From Streptomyces achromogenes (GTDB lineage: Bacteria > Actinomycetota > Actinomycetes > Streptomycetales > Streptomycetaceae): a stretch of 64,000 nucleotides of DNA. Below, piece after piece: positions 16,227 through 24,182 of the stretch. Every line of letters starts with the position of its first letter. Within the stretch, counting starts at the first letter, position 1. Location of the stretch: positions 5,456,001-5,520,000 of the forward strand of contig NZ_JAUSYH010000001.1 in NCBI RefSeq assembly GCF_030816715.1, read 5' to 3'. A program made the translations under genes and the position numbers. Under the pieces are notes generated by a model. It did not search any database, was not told the origin of the DNA, and saw nothing but the letters and a program-made list of their open reading frames with translations.

Positions 16227-16600
16227 GATTGAGGCTCCCTCCTTGAAACAAGCCGAGTTTAGGGACTGCCGACACGACTCATCGACCCGTGCCCACAGGT
16301 GAGCTTGCCCACACGGAGCGTGATGCGAGGCTCACTCGACACCGAAATTCCTTGCAGTACCGCCGTACGCAGCACTCCTCCGGGAAACCCTAGCCCTCCG
16401 ATGTGGTCAAGGTCTCTGTGAGAGCGTGCTGCGGCCCACTCCGTTTCTTTGTCGAGTCCCTACGAATGGCCCAATGATTCTTTGCCCCCCGCAGAACCCT
16501 TGTCCCAGGGTTTACCCGTTAGTAGCGTTCAGGATGTCTCGAACGTACTTGAGGTAACAGCACCGTTGCTCGGGTCGGGGTCGAAAGTGGGTGGGGACCG
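16227..16600. other. 374-bp divergent intergenic region without a visible gene
   Basis: Lies between accA2 (minus) and a membrane-protein gene (plus). It is less GC-rich than its surroundings (e.g. TTTGTCGAGTCCCTACGAAT near 16450). A small stem AACCCTTGTCCCAGGGTT occurs near 16495-16512. A TAGGGT hexamer on the minus strand (16392-16387) could be a -10 box for accA2, but no well-spaced -35 was found. No supported ORF. Confidence 0.5.
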
Positions 16601-17110
16601 GTGGTTCGCAGACCGGTGGCGTGGATCGTGGCGGTCGTGCTCTTCGCGGAAGGGCTCGGCGTCGCCGCGCTGAACTGGTTCATGGGCGTCGTGGTGGACC
16701 GGCAGGACATGTCCCTGGCCGGCCTGGACCCGGACGTCATGTCGACGTCCTCCAAGGTGGGCGGGATCGTCTTCGGCCTCTACTTCGTCCTGTGCGGCGT
16801 GGTGGCCCTGCTGGTGGCGCTGCGCGACCGCGCGCCCGCCGGGTTCGGGCGGGTCCTGCTGATCAGCGCCGCCGTCGTGCACGGACTGCTGGGCGCGTTC
16901 GCCTGGGGACTGCTCGGCGTGTCGCAGTTCGTGTTCATGGTGGTCGTGCTCGCCCTGATCGTGCTGCTGCTGATGACCTACGACGCCCGGCAGCGGCCCG
17001 CCGCCCCGGCGCCCGAGGACGCCAAGGGCAAGGGCGACGGCGGCGGCTCCCCGGCGGCGCCGGTCGCGCCGGCGCCCGTCACGCCTCCGGCGGCGCCCAC
17101 AACTCCGTGA
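16601..17110 (+). CDS. Four-helix membrane protein of unknown function
   Basis: 169 aa from GTG 16601 (VVRRPVAWIVAVVLFAEGLG). Four hydrophobic helices are predicted by eye: about 7-29, 53-74, 85-107 and 110-127, followed by a cytosolic Pro/Ala-rich tail (EDAKGKGDGGGSP then PAAPTTP). No catalytic motif. Its last 32 bp overlap the 3' end of the convergent maf gene. The role is unknown; conservation next to acyl-CoA carboxylase genes would be the only clue. Confidence 0.7.
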   Translation: MVRRPVAWIVAVVLFAEGLGVAALNWFMGVVVDRQDMSLAGLDPDVMSTSSKVGGIVFGLYFVLCGVVALLVALRDRAPAGFGRVLLISAAVVHGLLGAFAWGLLGVSQFVFMVVVLALIVLLLMTYDARQRPAAPAPEDAKGKGDGGGSPAAPVAPAPVTPPAAPTTP

Positions 17111-17693
17111 TGCCGACGCCCAGCTGCGCCAGCAGCCGGCGCAGCAGCGGCAGGCTGAGGCCGATCACGTTGCCGTGGTCGCCGTCGATGCCCTCGATGA
17201 ACGGCGCCGACCGGCCGTCGAGGGTGAACGCCCCGGCCACGTAGAGGGGTTCGCCCGAGGCGACGTACGCCGCGATCTCCGCGTCCGTCGGGTCGCCGAA
17301 GCGCACCACGGTGGACGCGGTCGCGGAGGTGTAGCGGCCGCTGGCGGTGTCGTAGACGCAGTGGCCGGTCTGCAGCGTGCCGGCCCGGCCGCGCATCGCC
17401 TTCCAGCGCGCGGTGGCCTCCTCGGCGTCCGCCGGCTTGCCCAGCGCCTCGCCGTCCAGGTCGAGCACCGAGTCGCAGCCGATCACCAGGGCGCCCTTGA
17501 CGGCGGGCTTCGCGGCGACGACGGAGGCCTTCGCCTCGGCGAGGGCGAGCGCCAGTTCGGCGGGGGTGGGGGCGGTGACGGCGTCCTCGTCCACCCCGCT
17601 CACGATCACCTCGGGGGTGAGGCCGGCCTGCCGCAGCAGGTTCAGCCGGGCGGGGGACTGGGAGGCGAGGACGAGGCGGCGCGCAGCGGTCAT
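17079..17693 (-). CDS. maf: Maf-family nucleoside triphosphate pyrophosphatase
   Basis: 204 aa (MTAARRLVLASQSPARLNLL). Hydrolyses non-canonical or pyrimidine NTPs to NMP plus pyrophosphate, as a housekeeping/cell-division-associated enzyme. The Maf signature S-x-S-P-x-R is visible as ASQSPAR (10-16), followed by GVDEDAV, GCDSVLDLDGEALGKP with the catalytic Asp, and GAFTLDGRSAPFIEGIDGDH. Full length for the family. It starts 24 bp after the stop of a 42-aa membrane protein, so the two are likely co-transcribed. The 3' end overlaps the convergent membrane-protein gene by 32 bp. Confidence 0.92.
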   Translation of the reverse strand: MTAARRLVLASQSPARLNLLRQAGLTPEVIVSGVDEDAVTAPTPAELALALAEAKASVVAAKPAVKGALVIGCDSVLDLDGEALGKPADAEEATARWKAMRGRAGTLQTGHCVYDTASGRYTSATASTVVRFGDPTDAEIAAYVASGEPLYVAGAFTLDGRSAPFIEGIDGDHGNVIGLSLPLLRRLLAQLGVGITELWAPPEA

Positions 17694-17717
17694 GCGGTCA
17701 GCGTATCGCCGGTGCTC

Positions 17718-17846
17718 TCATCTGACGCCGAGCACGATCATCGCCAGCACCATGGCCAGCGCGAGGAAGAGGCCCAGTCTGCGCAGGGTCTCCTGCATGT
17801 CGCGGAGTTCCTCGGGGGGCTCGTTCTCGGGGTCGGACCACAGCAT
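17718..17846 (-). CDS. 42-aa single-span membrane protein
   Basis: ATG 17846 to TGA 17718 encodes MLWSDPENEPPEELRDMQET followed by a C-terminal hydrophobic helix (about residues 24-40, LGLFLALAMVLAMIVLG) and a final VR. The acidic, Pro-containing N-terminus and lone helix give a tail-anchored topology. No enzymatic motif. It has its own promoter region: a perfect 16-bp inverted repeat lies 36 bp upstream and the accE terminator beyond it. It precedes maf by 24 bp. Function unknown; its compact, protein-like composition supports it as a real gene. Confidence 0.7.
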   Translation of the reverse strand: MLWSDPENEPPEELRDMQETLRRLGLFLALAMVLAMIVLGVR

Positions 17847-17881
17847 GCCACCAGCGTGCGGCCCGGCGGCTTGACGGCGCC

Positions 17882-17897
17882 TGAGTACCCGTACTCA
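17882..17897. promoter_or_regulatory. 16-bp inverted repeat TGAGTACCCGTACTCA
   Basis: Perfect 7-bp arms TGAGTAC/GTACTCA around CC. It sits 36 bp upstream of the 42-aa membrane protein start. On the minus strand it reads TTGAGTACGGGTACTCA, so it may include a TTGAGT -35 box. A candidate operator/promoter for the small membrane protein-maf unit. Confidence 0.6.
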
Positions 17898-17904
17898 AGT
17901 CGTG

Positions 17905-17952
17905 GGCCCGCGGTCGTTCACCGGATGTCCGGTCGTCGTCCGACCGCGGGCC
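17905..17952. terminator. Terminator of the pccB-accE operon
   Basis: Twelve-bp perfect arms GGCCCGCGGTCG (17905-17916) and CGACCGCGGGCC (17941-17952) with a 24-base loop that can itself pair partly. It is downstream of the epsilon subunit gene on the minus strand, and separates that operon from the small membrane protein-maf unit. Confidence 0.65.
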
Positions 17953-18035
17953 GACGGGGGACGACCGCCCCCGCGCGGCGGAGCCGCGTGCGGGCACGGC
18001 CCGCCCCGAGAGCGACAGGCGCAGGCGCGCTGCGC

Positions 18036-18248
18036 TCAGCTCGGCCAGTAGGTGCGGGTCCAGGACGCCCGGCCGGGCTGGGGTACGCGCCGGCCCGCGA
18101 TGCGGGCGGGGTCGGACCACGCGTCCCTCGGGGTCTCCGCGCCGGACGGCGGCGTCGCCGCCACCGCCGCGGCGCGGGCCCGGACCACCGCCAGGGCGGC
18201 GGCGAGCTCCTCCGGGGTCGGGTTGCCCCGTACGACCTTGATCGTCAC
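18036..18248 (-). CDS. pccE: Acyl-CoA carboxylase epsilon subunit
   Basis: 70 aa (MTIKVVRGNPTPEELAAALA). The epsilon subunit is a small actinobacterial protein that binds and stimulates the alpha/beta carboxylase complex. The N-terminal IKVVRGNPTPEELAALxAV pattern and the C-terminal ...RRVPQPGRASWTRTYWPS (tryptophan-containing tail) are the family hallmarks. It starts 9 bp after the beta-subunit stop, so the two are co-transcribed. Length is normal for the family. Confidence 0.92.
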   Translation of the reverse strand: MTIKVVRGNPTPEELAAALAVVRARAAAVAATPPSGAETPRDAWSDPARIAGRRVPQPGRASWTRTYWPS

Positions 18249-18257
18249 AGCGGCTCC

Positions 18258-19871
18258 TTAGAGGGGGATGTTGCCGTGCTTCTTCGGGGGCAGGGATTCC
18301 CGCTTGGTGCGCAGCTGACGCAGTCCGCGCACGATGTGCCGGCGGGTGTCGGACGGCATGATCACCGAGTCGACGTAGCCGCGCTCGGCCGCGATGTACG
18401 GGTTGAGGAGGGTGTCCTCGTACTCCCGGATCAGCCGGGCGCGCACCGCCTCGAGGTCCTCGCCGCCCGCCTGCGCCTCCGCGATCGTGCGGCGGTGCAG
18501 GATGTTGACCGCGCCCTGGGCGCCCATGACGGCGATCTGCGCGGTCGGCCAGGCCAGGTTGAGGTCGGCGCCCAGGTGCTTGGAGCCCATCACGTCGTAC
18601 GCGCCGCCGAAGGCCTTGCGGGTGATGACGGTGATCAGCGGGACGGTGGCCTCCGCGTACGCGTAGATCAGCTTCGCGCCGCGGCGGATGATGCCGTCGT
18701 GCTCCTGGCCGACGCCGGGCAGGAAGCCGGGCACGTCCACGAACGTGATGACCGGGACGTTGAACGCGTCGCACGTGCGCACGAACCGGGCCGCCTTCTC
18801 GGAGGCCGTGATGTCCAGACAGCCCGCGAACTGCATGGGCTGGTTGGCGACGATGCCCACCGGGTGGCCCTCGACCCGGCCGAACCCGGTGAGGATGTTC
18901 GGCGCGAACAGCGCCTGCGTCTCGAAGAACTCGGCGTCGTCCAGCACGTGCTCGATCACCGTGTGCATGTCGTACGGCTGGTTCGCGCTGTCCGGCACGA
19001 TCGTGTCCAGCTCGAGGTCCTCGTCGGTGACGGACAGGTCCGCCTCCTCCGCGAACACCGGCGCCTCGGACAGGTTGTTGGACGGCAGGTACGACAGCAG
19101 CTGCTTGACGTACTCGATGGCGTCCTTCTCGTCGCCGGCCATGTGGTGCGCCACGCCCGAGACGGAGTTGTGGGTGCGCGCGCCGCCCAGCTCCTCGAAG
19201 CCGACGTCCTCGCCGGTGACCGTCTTGATGACGTCCGGGCCGGTGATGAACATGTGCGAGGTCTGGTCGACCATCACCGTGAAGTCGGTGATCGCGGGGG
19301 AGTAGACGGCTCCTCCCGCGCACGGGCCGACGACCAGGGAGATCTGCGGGATCACCCCGGACGCGTGGGTGTTGCGGCGGAAGATCTCGCCGTACGCGCC
19401 CAGCGAGGCCACGCCCTCCTGGATACGGGCGCCGCCGGAGTCGTTGATGCCGATGACCGGGCAGCCGGTCTTCAGCGCGAAGTCCATGACCTTGACGATC
19501 TTCTGGCCGTAGACCTCGCCCAGCGCCCCGCCGAAGACGGTGAAGTCCTGCGAGAACACGGCGACCGGACGGCCGTCCACCGTGCCGTACCCGGTGACGA
19601 CGCCGTCCCCGTACGGGCGGTTGTTCTCCAGACCGAAGTTGGTGGAGCGGTGCCGGGCGAACTCGTCCAACTCGACGAAGGAACCCTCGTCGAGCAGCAG
19701 CTCGATCCGCTCACGTGCCGTCAGCTTGCCCTTGGCGTGCTGCTTCTCGACGGCGCGTGCCGAACCGGCGTGCGTCGCTTCCTCGATGCGCCGCTGGAGA
19801 TCCGCGAGCTTGCCCGCGGTGGTGTGGATGTCGATCCCTGGGATCTCGTGGCGCTCTTCCGGCTCGGACAT
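18258..19871 (-). CDS. pccB: Propionyl-CoA carboxylase beta subunit (carboxyltransferase)
   Basis: 537 aa (MSEPEERHEIPGIDIHTTAG). Transfers CO2 from biotinylated AccA to propionyl-/acetyl-CoA; cytosolic hexamer. Carboxyltransferase features: SQDFTVFGGALGE, the oxyanion loop SGGARIQEGVASLGAYGEIF, GPCAGGAVYSPA, and the second Gly pair in the C-terminal half (RKAFGGAYDVMGSKH). The Asp at residue 426 in AYDVMG corresponds to Asp422 of S. coelicolor PccB, known to favour propionyl-CoA, where acetyl-CoA-preferring homologues have Ile. Co-transcribed with the epsilon gene and divergent from the biotin ligase gene. Supplies methylmalonyl-CoA. Confidence 0.94.
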   Translation of the reverse strand: MSEPEERHEIPGIDIHTTAGKLADLQRRIEEATHAGSARAVEKQHAKGKLTARERIELLLDEGSFVELDEFARHRSTNFGLENNRPYGDGVVTGYGTVDGRPVAVFSQDFTVFGGALGEVYGQKIVKVMDFALKTGCPVIGINDSGGARIQEGVASLGAYGEIFRRNTHASGVIPQISLVVGPCAGGAVYSPAITDFTVMVDQTSHMFITGPDVIKTVTGEDVGFEELGGARTHNSVSGVAHHMAGDEKDAIEYVKQLLSYLPSNNLSEAPVFAEEADLSVTDEDLELDTIVPDSANQPYDMHTVIEHVLDDAEFFETQALFAPNILTGFGRVEGHPVGIVANQPMQFAGCLDITASEKAARFVRTCDAFNVPVITFVDVPGFLPGVGQEHDGIIRRGAKLIYAYAEATVPLITVITRKAFGGAYDVMGSKHLGADLNLAWPTAQIAVMGAQGAVNILHRRTIAEAQAGGEDLEAVRARLIREYEDTLLNPYIAAERGYVDSVIMPSDTRRHIVRGLRQLRTKRESLPPKKHGNIPL

Positions 19872-19968
19872 CGGGATGCGGCTCCCTGCCTGCTCAAAAG
19901 GGGGGACGGTTACTCATCCGTAGCGTAGTGGTGCCCCTACGGATCGGCAGTGCGGTGTTCAACACACC

Positions 19969-19974
19969 TAGGGT
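19969..19974 (+). promoter_or_regulatory. -10-like box TAGGGT of birA (leaderless)
   Basis: TAGGGT ends 7 nt before the birA ATG (19982), and no Shine-Dalgarno is present, so transcription probably starts at or next to the ATG. The -35 region is not obvious. Confidence 0.5.
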
Positions 19975-19981
19975 GGCTTGC

Positions 19982-20851
19982 ATGACACCGCGAGATGCAT
20001 CAGAGGCGGGCGGCGACGGCCGGTGGTCCGACCTCGACCGCCCGCCCCTCAACGGCGCGGCCCTGCGCCGGGCGCTGGTACGGGAGGGCGGCCTGTGGTC
20101 CGGGGTGGACGTGGTGCAGCGCACCGGCTCCACCAACTCCGACCTGGTGACGGCCGCGGGCGAGGGCAGGGCGCGTGAGGGCGCGATCCTGGTGGCCGAG
20201 GAGCAGACCTCGGGCCGGGGCCGGCTGGACCGCCGGTGGACGGCGCCCCCGCGCTCCGGACTGTTCTTCTCCGTCCTCCTCTCGCCGAGTGAGGTGCCGG
20301 TGGCCCGTTGGGGCTGGCTGCCCCTGCTCACCGGCGTCGCGGTGGCGACGGGGCTGTCCCGGGCGGCGGGCGTCGACACGGCACTCAAATGGCCCAACGA
20401 CCTGCTGGTGACCGTCGGCGGCGAGGAACGCAAGGCCGGCGGCATCCTCGCGGAACGGGCCGGCACGGACGCGGTGGTCGTCGGCGTGGGCCTCAACATC
20501 ACCCTGCGCGCGGAGGAGCTGCCGGTGCCGCAGGCGGGGTCCCTGGCGCTGGCCGGCGCGGTCACCACGGACCGGGACCCGCTGCTGCGGGCCGTCCTGC
20601 GGTCGCTGGAGGAGTGGTACGGACGCTGGCGCGCCGCCGGCGGCGACCCGGTGACGAGCGGCCTGCAGGAGACGTACGCGGCCGGATGCGCGACCCTGGG
20701 ACGGACGGTTCGGGCCGAGTTGCCCGGCGACCGGTCGCTGGTCGGCGAGGCGGTCGCGGTCGACGGGGACGGCCGCCTCGTCATCGCCACCGAGAAAGGG
20801 GTGCAGGAACCGGTGGGAGCGGGCGACATCGTCCACTTGCGACCGGCGTGA
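19982..20851 (+). CDS. birA: Biotin--[acetyl-CoA-carboxylase] ligase
   Basis: 289 aa from ATG 19982 (MTPRDASEAGGDGRWSDLDR). Attaches biotin to the BCCP lysine via biotinyl-AMP. Catalytic signature GSTNSD (biotin recognition), the EEQTSGRGRLDRRW loop, ALKWPNDLLV, GGILAER and VVVGVGLNI are all present, followed by the small C-terminal SH3-like domain. There is no N-terminal DNA-binding domain, so it is a monofunctional class I ligase. Divergent from pccB, and 3.7 kb from accA2, whose product is its likely substrate. A 110-bp intergenic region is shared with pccB. Confidence 0.93.
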   Translation: MTPRDASEAGGDGRWSDLDRPPLNGAALRRALVREGGLWSGVDVVQRTGSTNSDLVTAAGEGRAREGAILVAEEQTSGRGRLDRRWTAPPRSGLFFSVLLSPSEVPVARWGWLPLLTGVAVATGLSRAAGVDTALKWPNDLLVTVGGEERKAGGILAERAGTDAVVVGVGLNITLRAEELPVPQAGSLALAGAVTTDRDPLLRAVLRSLEEWYGRWRAAGGDPVTSGLQETYAAGCATLGRTVRAELPGDRSLVGEAVAVDGDGRLVIATEKGVQEPVGAGDIVHLRPA

Positions 20852-21042
20852 CGCACGACGAAACGTGGGCCGGGCATGGTGCCCGAGCCCGTCCGGCGGC
20901 CTCCCCGGGGGAGTTCGGGGGGCGACCGGACCCGAACGGGGCCCCGGCCCCTGCCGAACCGAACGGAGTGAGCTGGCGCACACCTGCCGTAGAGTTGAGG
21001 CCGGTCGAAACCTGACCGCGGAAGATCGGAAGGGCAGCAGGC

Positions 21043-22194
21043 GTGACCGTCGACGACACGGGCTCCGGCGCGGGCGAGGACGGCCGGGGCAACCTGCCGG
21101 CCGCCGACCCCGGTGAGCCGGGCGACCCCGGTGAGGACCCGCACCCTCTGGCGCTGCGCCTCGAACAGCTCATCCTCGGCGCCGAGCGCCGCTACACCCC
21201 CTTCCAGGCCGCCCGCAGCGCGGGCGTCTCCATGGAGCTGGCATCGCGCTTCTGGCGGGCGATGGGCTTCGCCGACATCGGACAGGCCAAGGCGCTCACC
21301 GAGGCCGACGTGCTGGCCCTGCGGCGGCTGGCCGGTCTCGTCGAGGCCGGGCTGCTGAGCGAGGCGATGGCCGTACAGGTGGCGCGGTCCACGGGTCAGA
21401 CCACCGCTCGTCTGGCGGAGTGGCAGATCGACTCGTTCCTGGAGGGCCTGACCGAGCCGCCCGAGCCGGGCATGACCCGCACCGAGGTCACCTACCCGAT
21501 CGTCGAGCTGCTGCTGCCCGAACTGGAGGAGTTCCTCGTCTACGTCTGGCGCCGCCAGCTCGCCGCCTCGGCCGGCCGGGTCGTGCAGGCCGCCGACGAC
21601 GAGGAGATGGTGGACCGCCGGCTCGCCGTCTGCTTCGCCGACCTCGTGGGCTTCACCCGGCTGACCCGCCGGATGGAGGAGGAGGAACTCGGCGAGCTCG
21701 TCGAGGCCTTCGAGACCACCTCCGCCGATCTGGTGGCCGCCCGAGGGGGGCGTCTGATCAAGACCCTCGGCGACGAGGTGCTCTACGCGGCCGACGACGC
21801 GGGCACGGCCGCCGAGATCGCGCTGCTGCTGGTCGAGACGATGAGCAACGACGAGACGATGCCGGAACTGCGCGTCGGGATGGCGTTCGGCACGGTCACC
21901 ACCCGGATGGGCGACGTCTTCGGCACGACGGTCAACCTGGCCTCGCGGCTGACGTCGATAGCTCCCCGCGACGCCGTCCTGGTCGACAGTGCCTTCGCCG
22001 AGGAGCTGATCCGCACCGGCGACGCCCCCTCCTCGGAGGCCGAGGCCGCGGAGGAGGCGGCCGCCGCGGAGAAGGAGGGCGAGGAGCCCTCGAAGTACCG
22101 CTTCGCCCTGCAGCCGATGTGGCAGCGCCCGGTACGCGGCCTGGGCGTGGTCGAACCCTGGCTGCTCACCCGCCGCAACGACACCGACATCTGA
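21043..22194 (+). CDS. cya: Class III adenylate cyclase
   Basis: 383 aa from GTG 21043 (VTVDDTGSGAGEDGRGNLPA). Makes cAMP from ATP. After a disordered N-terminus, residues 35-185 form the helical regulatory region seen in actinobacterial cyclases such as M. tuberculosis Rv1264. The catalytic domain (190-375) has both metal aspartates (Asp200 in CFADLVGF, Asp244 in LGDEVLY), the purine-selective Lys240 in GGRLIKTLGDE, and DVFGTTVNLASRL with the transition-state Asn and Arg. No membrane segment, so it is cytosolic. Two genes upstream of a GGDEF protein. Confidence 0.93.
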   Translation: MTVDDTGSGAGEDGRGNLPAADPGEPGDPGEDPHPLALRLEQLILGAERRYTPFQAARSAGVSMELASRFWRAMGFADIGQAKALTEADVLALRRLAGLVEAGLLSEAMAVQVARSTGQTTARLAEWQIDSFLEGLTEPPEPGMTRTEVTYPIVELLLPELEEFLVYVWRRQLAASAGRVVQAADDEEMVDRRLAVCFADLVGFTRLTRRMEEEELGELVEAFETTSADLVAARGGRLIKTLGDEVLYAADDAGTAAEIALLLVETMSNDETMPELRVGMAFGTVTTRMGDVFGTTVNLASRLTSIAPRDAVLVDSAFAEELIRTGDAPSSEAEAAEEAAAAEKEGEEPSKYRFALQPMWQRPVRGLGVVEPWLLTRRNDTDI

Positions 22195-22301
22195 CCCGCA
22201 CCGCTGACGGACGCCTTTTCCGGACGCGCTGACGGACGCCTGCGCCGGGACGCGGCTGACGGCCTGCGGCGGGCCCGGTGCGTGGCTGTCCCGGCCTGCG
22301 G

Positions 22302-23021
22302 CTAGCGCTGTGACGCCGGGGCGCTCAGGGGGTCCACGCAGAGGCCGATGATCGGGACGCAGAGACCCGGCTGCCGGGGCTCTTCGGCCTTCGGCGGCTT
22401 CGGCGGCCGGGGCGCCGGGGTGGCGGTGGCCGGGGCCGGCCGGGGCGCCGAGGACGGGGGTTCGGCGGCGGGGGTCGGGGTGGGCGCGGGCGTCGCCGCG
22501 CGGGGGGCCGGGACGTAGGTGGCGCCGGGGGTCAGGGCGACGGACGTCGGAGCTCCGGGCGCGCCCGGCAGGAGGCCGGCCGCCGCGCGGCCCGGGCCGG
22601 GGCTCGCGCCGCCCATGGCGGTGGGCGCGGTGGGGGCGGGCGTGACGGCGGCCGGTCCGGCGGCGGAGTCCCGGCCGGCGGCGGCCGTACGGTCGCCCCC
22701 GCTGGGGTCCGCCGCCTTGTCGGCGCCTTCGCCGGCCTCGTCACCGGCGTCGTCGCCGGTGTCGTCGTCCGCGCTCGTGACCAGGTCGGGCTGGGGCTCC
22801 GCCTCCGCGGTGCCGACGGCGCCGGCGCCGCCCGCGTCGGGGGTGGGCCGCAGAAGACTCAGCACGCCCGCCGCCAGCGCGAGGCCGCCCACGGCGAACA
22901 GCACCTTGCGGGGGCGCGGCCGGCGGTGCCGGCCCCGGGCGCGCGGGATCCAGGGCGGGTCGGCCTCCGCGGCCACGTCCTGCCGTGTCGTCTCGTCCAG
23001 CCCGATCAGCGTGGCGGCCAT
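22302..23021 (-). CDS. Single-span membrane protein with Pro/Ala-rich extracellular region
   Basis: 239 aa from ATG 23021 (MAATLIGLDETTRQDVAAEA), with GGAGG 6 nt upstream. A basic stretch (RARGRHRRPRPRK, ~29-41) precedes one membrane helix (~42-59), suggesting N-in/C-out topology. The outside part is Ala/Pro/Thr/Asp rich (PAPTAPTAMGG, TPAPTPTPAAE), and ends with a compact segment containing two cysteines (LCVPIIGLCVDPLS). Alternative upstream starts give no ribosome site. Function unknown; low-complexity surface proteins of this kind are often cell-wall associated. Confidence 0.65.
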   Translation of the reverse strand: MAATLIGLDETTRQDVAAEADPPWIPRARGRHRRPRPRKVLFAVGGLALAAGVLSLLRPTPDAGGAGAVGTAEAEPQPDLVTSADDDTGDDAGDEAGEGADKAADPSGGDRTAAAGRDSAAGPAAVTPAPTAPTAMGGASPGPGRAAAGLLPGAPGAPTSVALTPGATYVPAPRAATPAPTPTPAAEPPSSAPRPAPATATPAPRPPKPPKAEEPRQPGLCVPIIGLCVDPLSAPASQR

Positions 23022-23202
23022 CACGTTCCTCCCCGATGCGGTAGCGCCCTCGATGCGCCGGGGCGGAGGCACGTTATGCGCCGGCGAGGGCGGTGTGCGC
23101 GGAGTTGGGCAGGATGTCACTCGTACGGGTGGCCGGGGCACCGGTACGGAGGGGGCCGGTCTTTCGCTCGCGGCCGGCGACTGGGATGATCGGACCCTGT
23201 GA

Positions 23203-23218
23203 GTTAACCATCGTTAAC
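23203..23218. promoter_or_regulatory. Paired GTTAAC repeats upstream of the enoyl-CoA hydratase gene
   Basis: GTTAAC-CATC-GTTAAC; each hexamer is itself palindromic, so the element is both a direct and an inverted repeat. It ends 13 bp before the GTG start and immediately before the GGAGGG ribosome site, and is AT-rich compared with its surroundings. Candidate operator. Confidence 0.45.
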
Positions 23219-23230
23219 CGGAGGGCTGTC

Positions 23231-24061
23231 GTGAGCGGTGTCGTGGGCGGGGAGCGCGTGGGCGAGGAGCGCTTCGGGGAGTTCGTGCTGGTGCGGCGGC
23301 ACGGGGAGGGCGGCCATGTCGCGGAGCTGGTCCTCGACCGGCCGAAGGCCATGAACGCGGTCTCCACCGAGATGGCCCGGTCGATCGCGGCGGCGTGCGC
23401 GGCGCTGGGCGAGGACCGCGAGGTGCGGGCGGTCGTGGTGACCTCGACGCACGAGCGGGCGTTCTGCGTCGGCGCCGACCTCAAGGAGCGCAACTCCTTC
23501 AGCGACGCCGAACTGGTGCGGCAGCGGCCCCTCGCCCGCGGCGCGTACACCGGCGTGCTGGAGCTGCCGGCGCCCACGATCGCGGCCGTCCACGGCTTCG
23601 CCCTGGGCGGTGGGTTCGAGCTGGCTCTGGCGTGCGACGTGATCGTGGCCGACCGCACGGCGGTGGTGGGCCTGCCCGAGGTGTCGGTGGGCGTGATCCC
23701 GGGCGGCGGCGGCACACAGCTGCTGCCCCGCCGGGTGGGCGCGGCCAGGGCGGCCGAGCTGATCTTCACCGCGCGGCGCGTGGAGGCGGCCGAGGCGCGC
23801 GAGCTGGGTCTGGTGGACGTGCTGGCGGAGGAGGGGCGGGACCGGGAGGAGGCGCTGGCGATGGCCGCGCGGATCGCCGGCAACTCGCCGGTGGGGCTGC
23901 GGGCGGCGAAGCGGGCGCTGCGGCTCGGGCAGGGGCTGGACCTGCGGGCCGGGCTCGAGGTCGAGGACGCGGCGTGGCGGTCGGTGGCGTTCTCCGGGGA
24001 CCGGGCGGAGGGGGTCGCCGCGTTCAACGAGAAGCGCAGGCCGCAGTGGCCCGGCGAGTGA
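23231..24061 (+). CDS. Enoyl-CoA hydratase/isomerase family protein
   Basis: 276 aa from GTG 23231 (VSGVVGGERVGEERFGEFVL), with GGAGGG 6 nt upstream. Crotonase fold: LDRPKAMNAVS, the oxyanion segment AFCVGADLKER, GFALGGGFELALACD, and the catalytic Glu pair region GLPEVSVGVIPGGGGTQLLP. This is the hydratase-type motif with both active-site glutamates likely present. It hydrates 2-enoyl-CoA in fatty acid or amino acid degradation; the actual substrate is not shown. No partner beta-oxidation gene is adjacent. The GTTAAC pair just upstream may control it. Confidence 0.88.
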   Translation: MSGVVGGERVGEERFGEFVLVRRHGEGGHVAELVLDRPKAMNAVSTEMARSIAAACAALGEDREVRAVVVTSTHERAFCVGADLKERNSFSDAELVRQRPLARGAYTGVLELPAPTIAAVHGFALGGGFELALACDVIVADRTAVVGLPEVSVGVIPGGGGTQLLPRRVGAARAAELIFTARRVEAAEARELGLVDVLAEEGRDREEALAMAARIAGNSPVGLRAAKRALRLGQGLDLRAGLEVEDAAWRSVAFSGDRAEGVAAFNEKRRPQWPGE

Positions 24062-24182
24062 GACTCCCGGGGCGGCCCACGCCGCTCCCGGCGCTGTCAC
24101 TCCAAGTGCCCCCTTCGTGTCTCTTTTTCACCCAAATATCCCTAGCCTGATGTCATGGGCGAGGGCAGTGGGGGTGAGGGCG

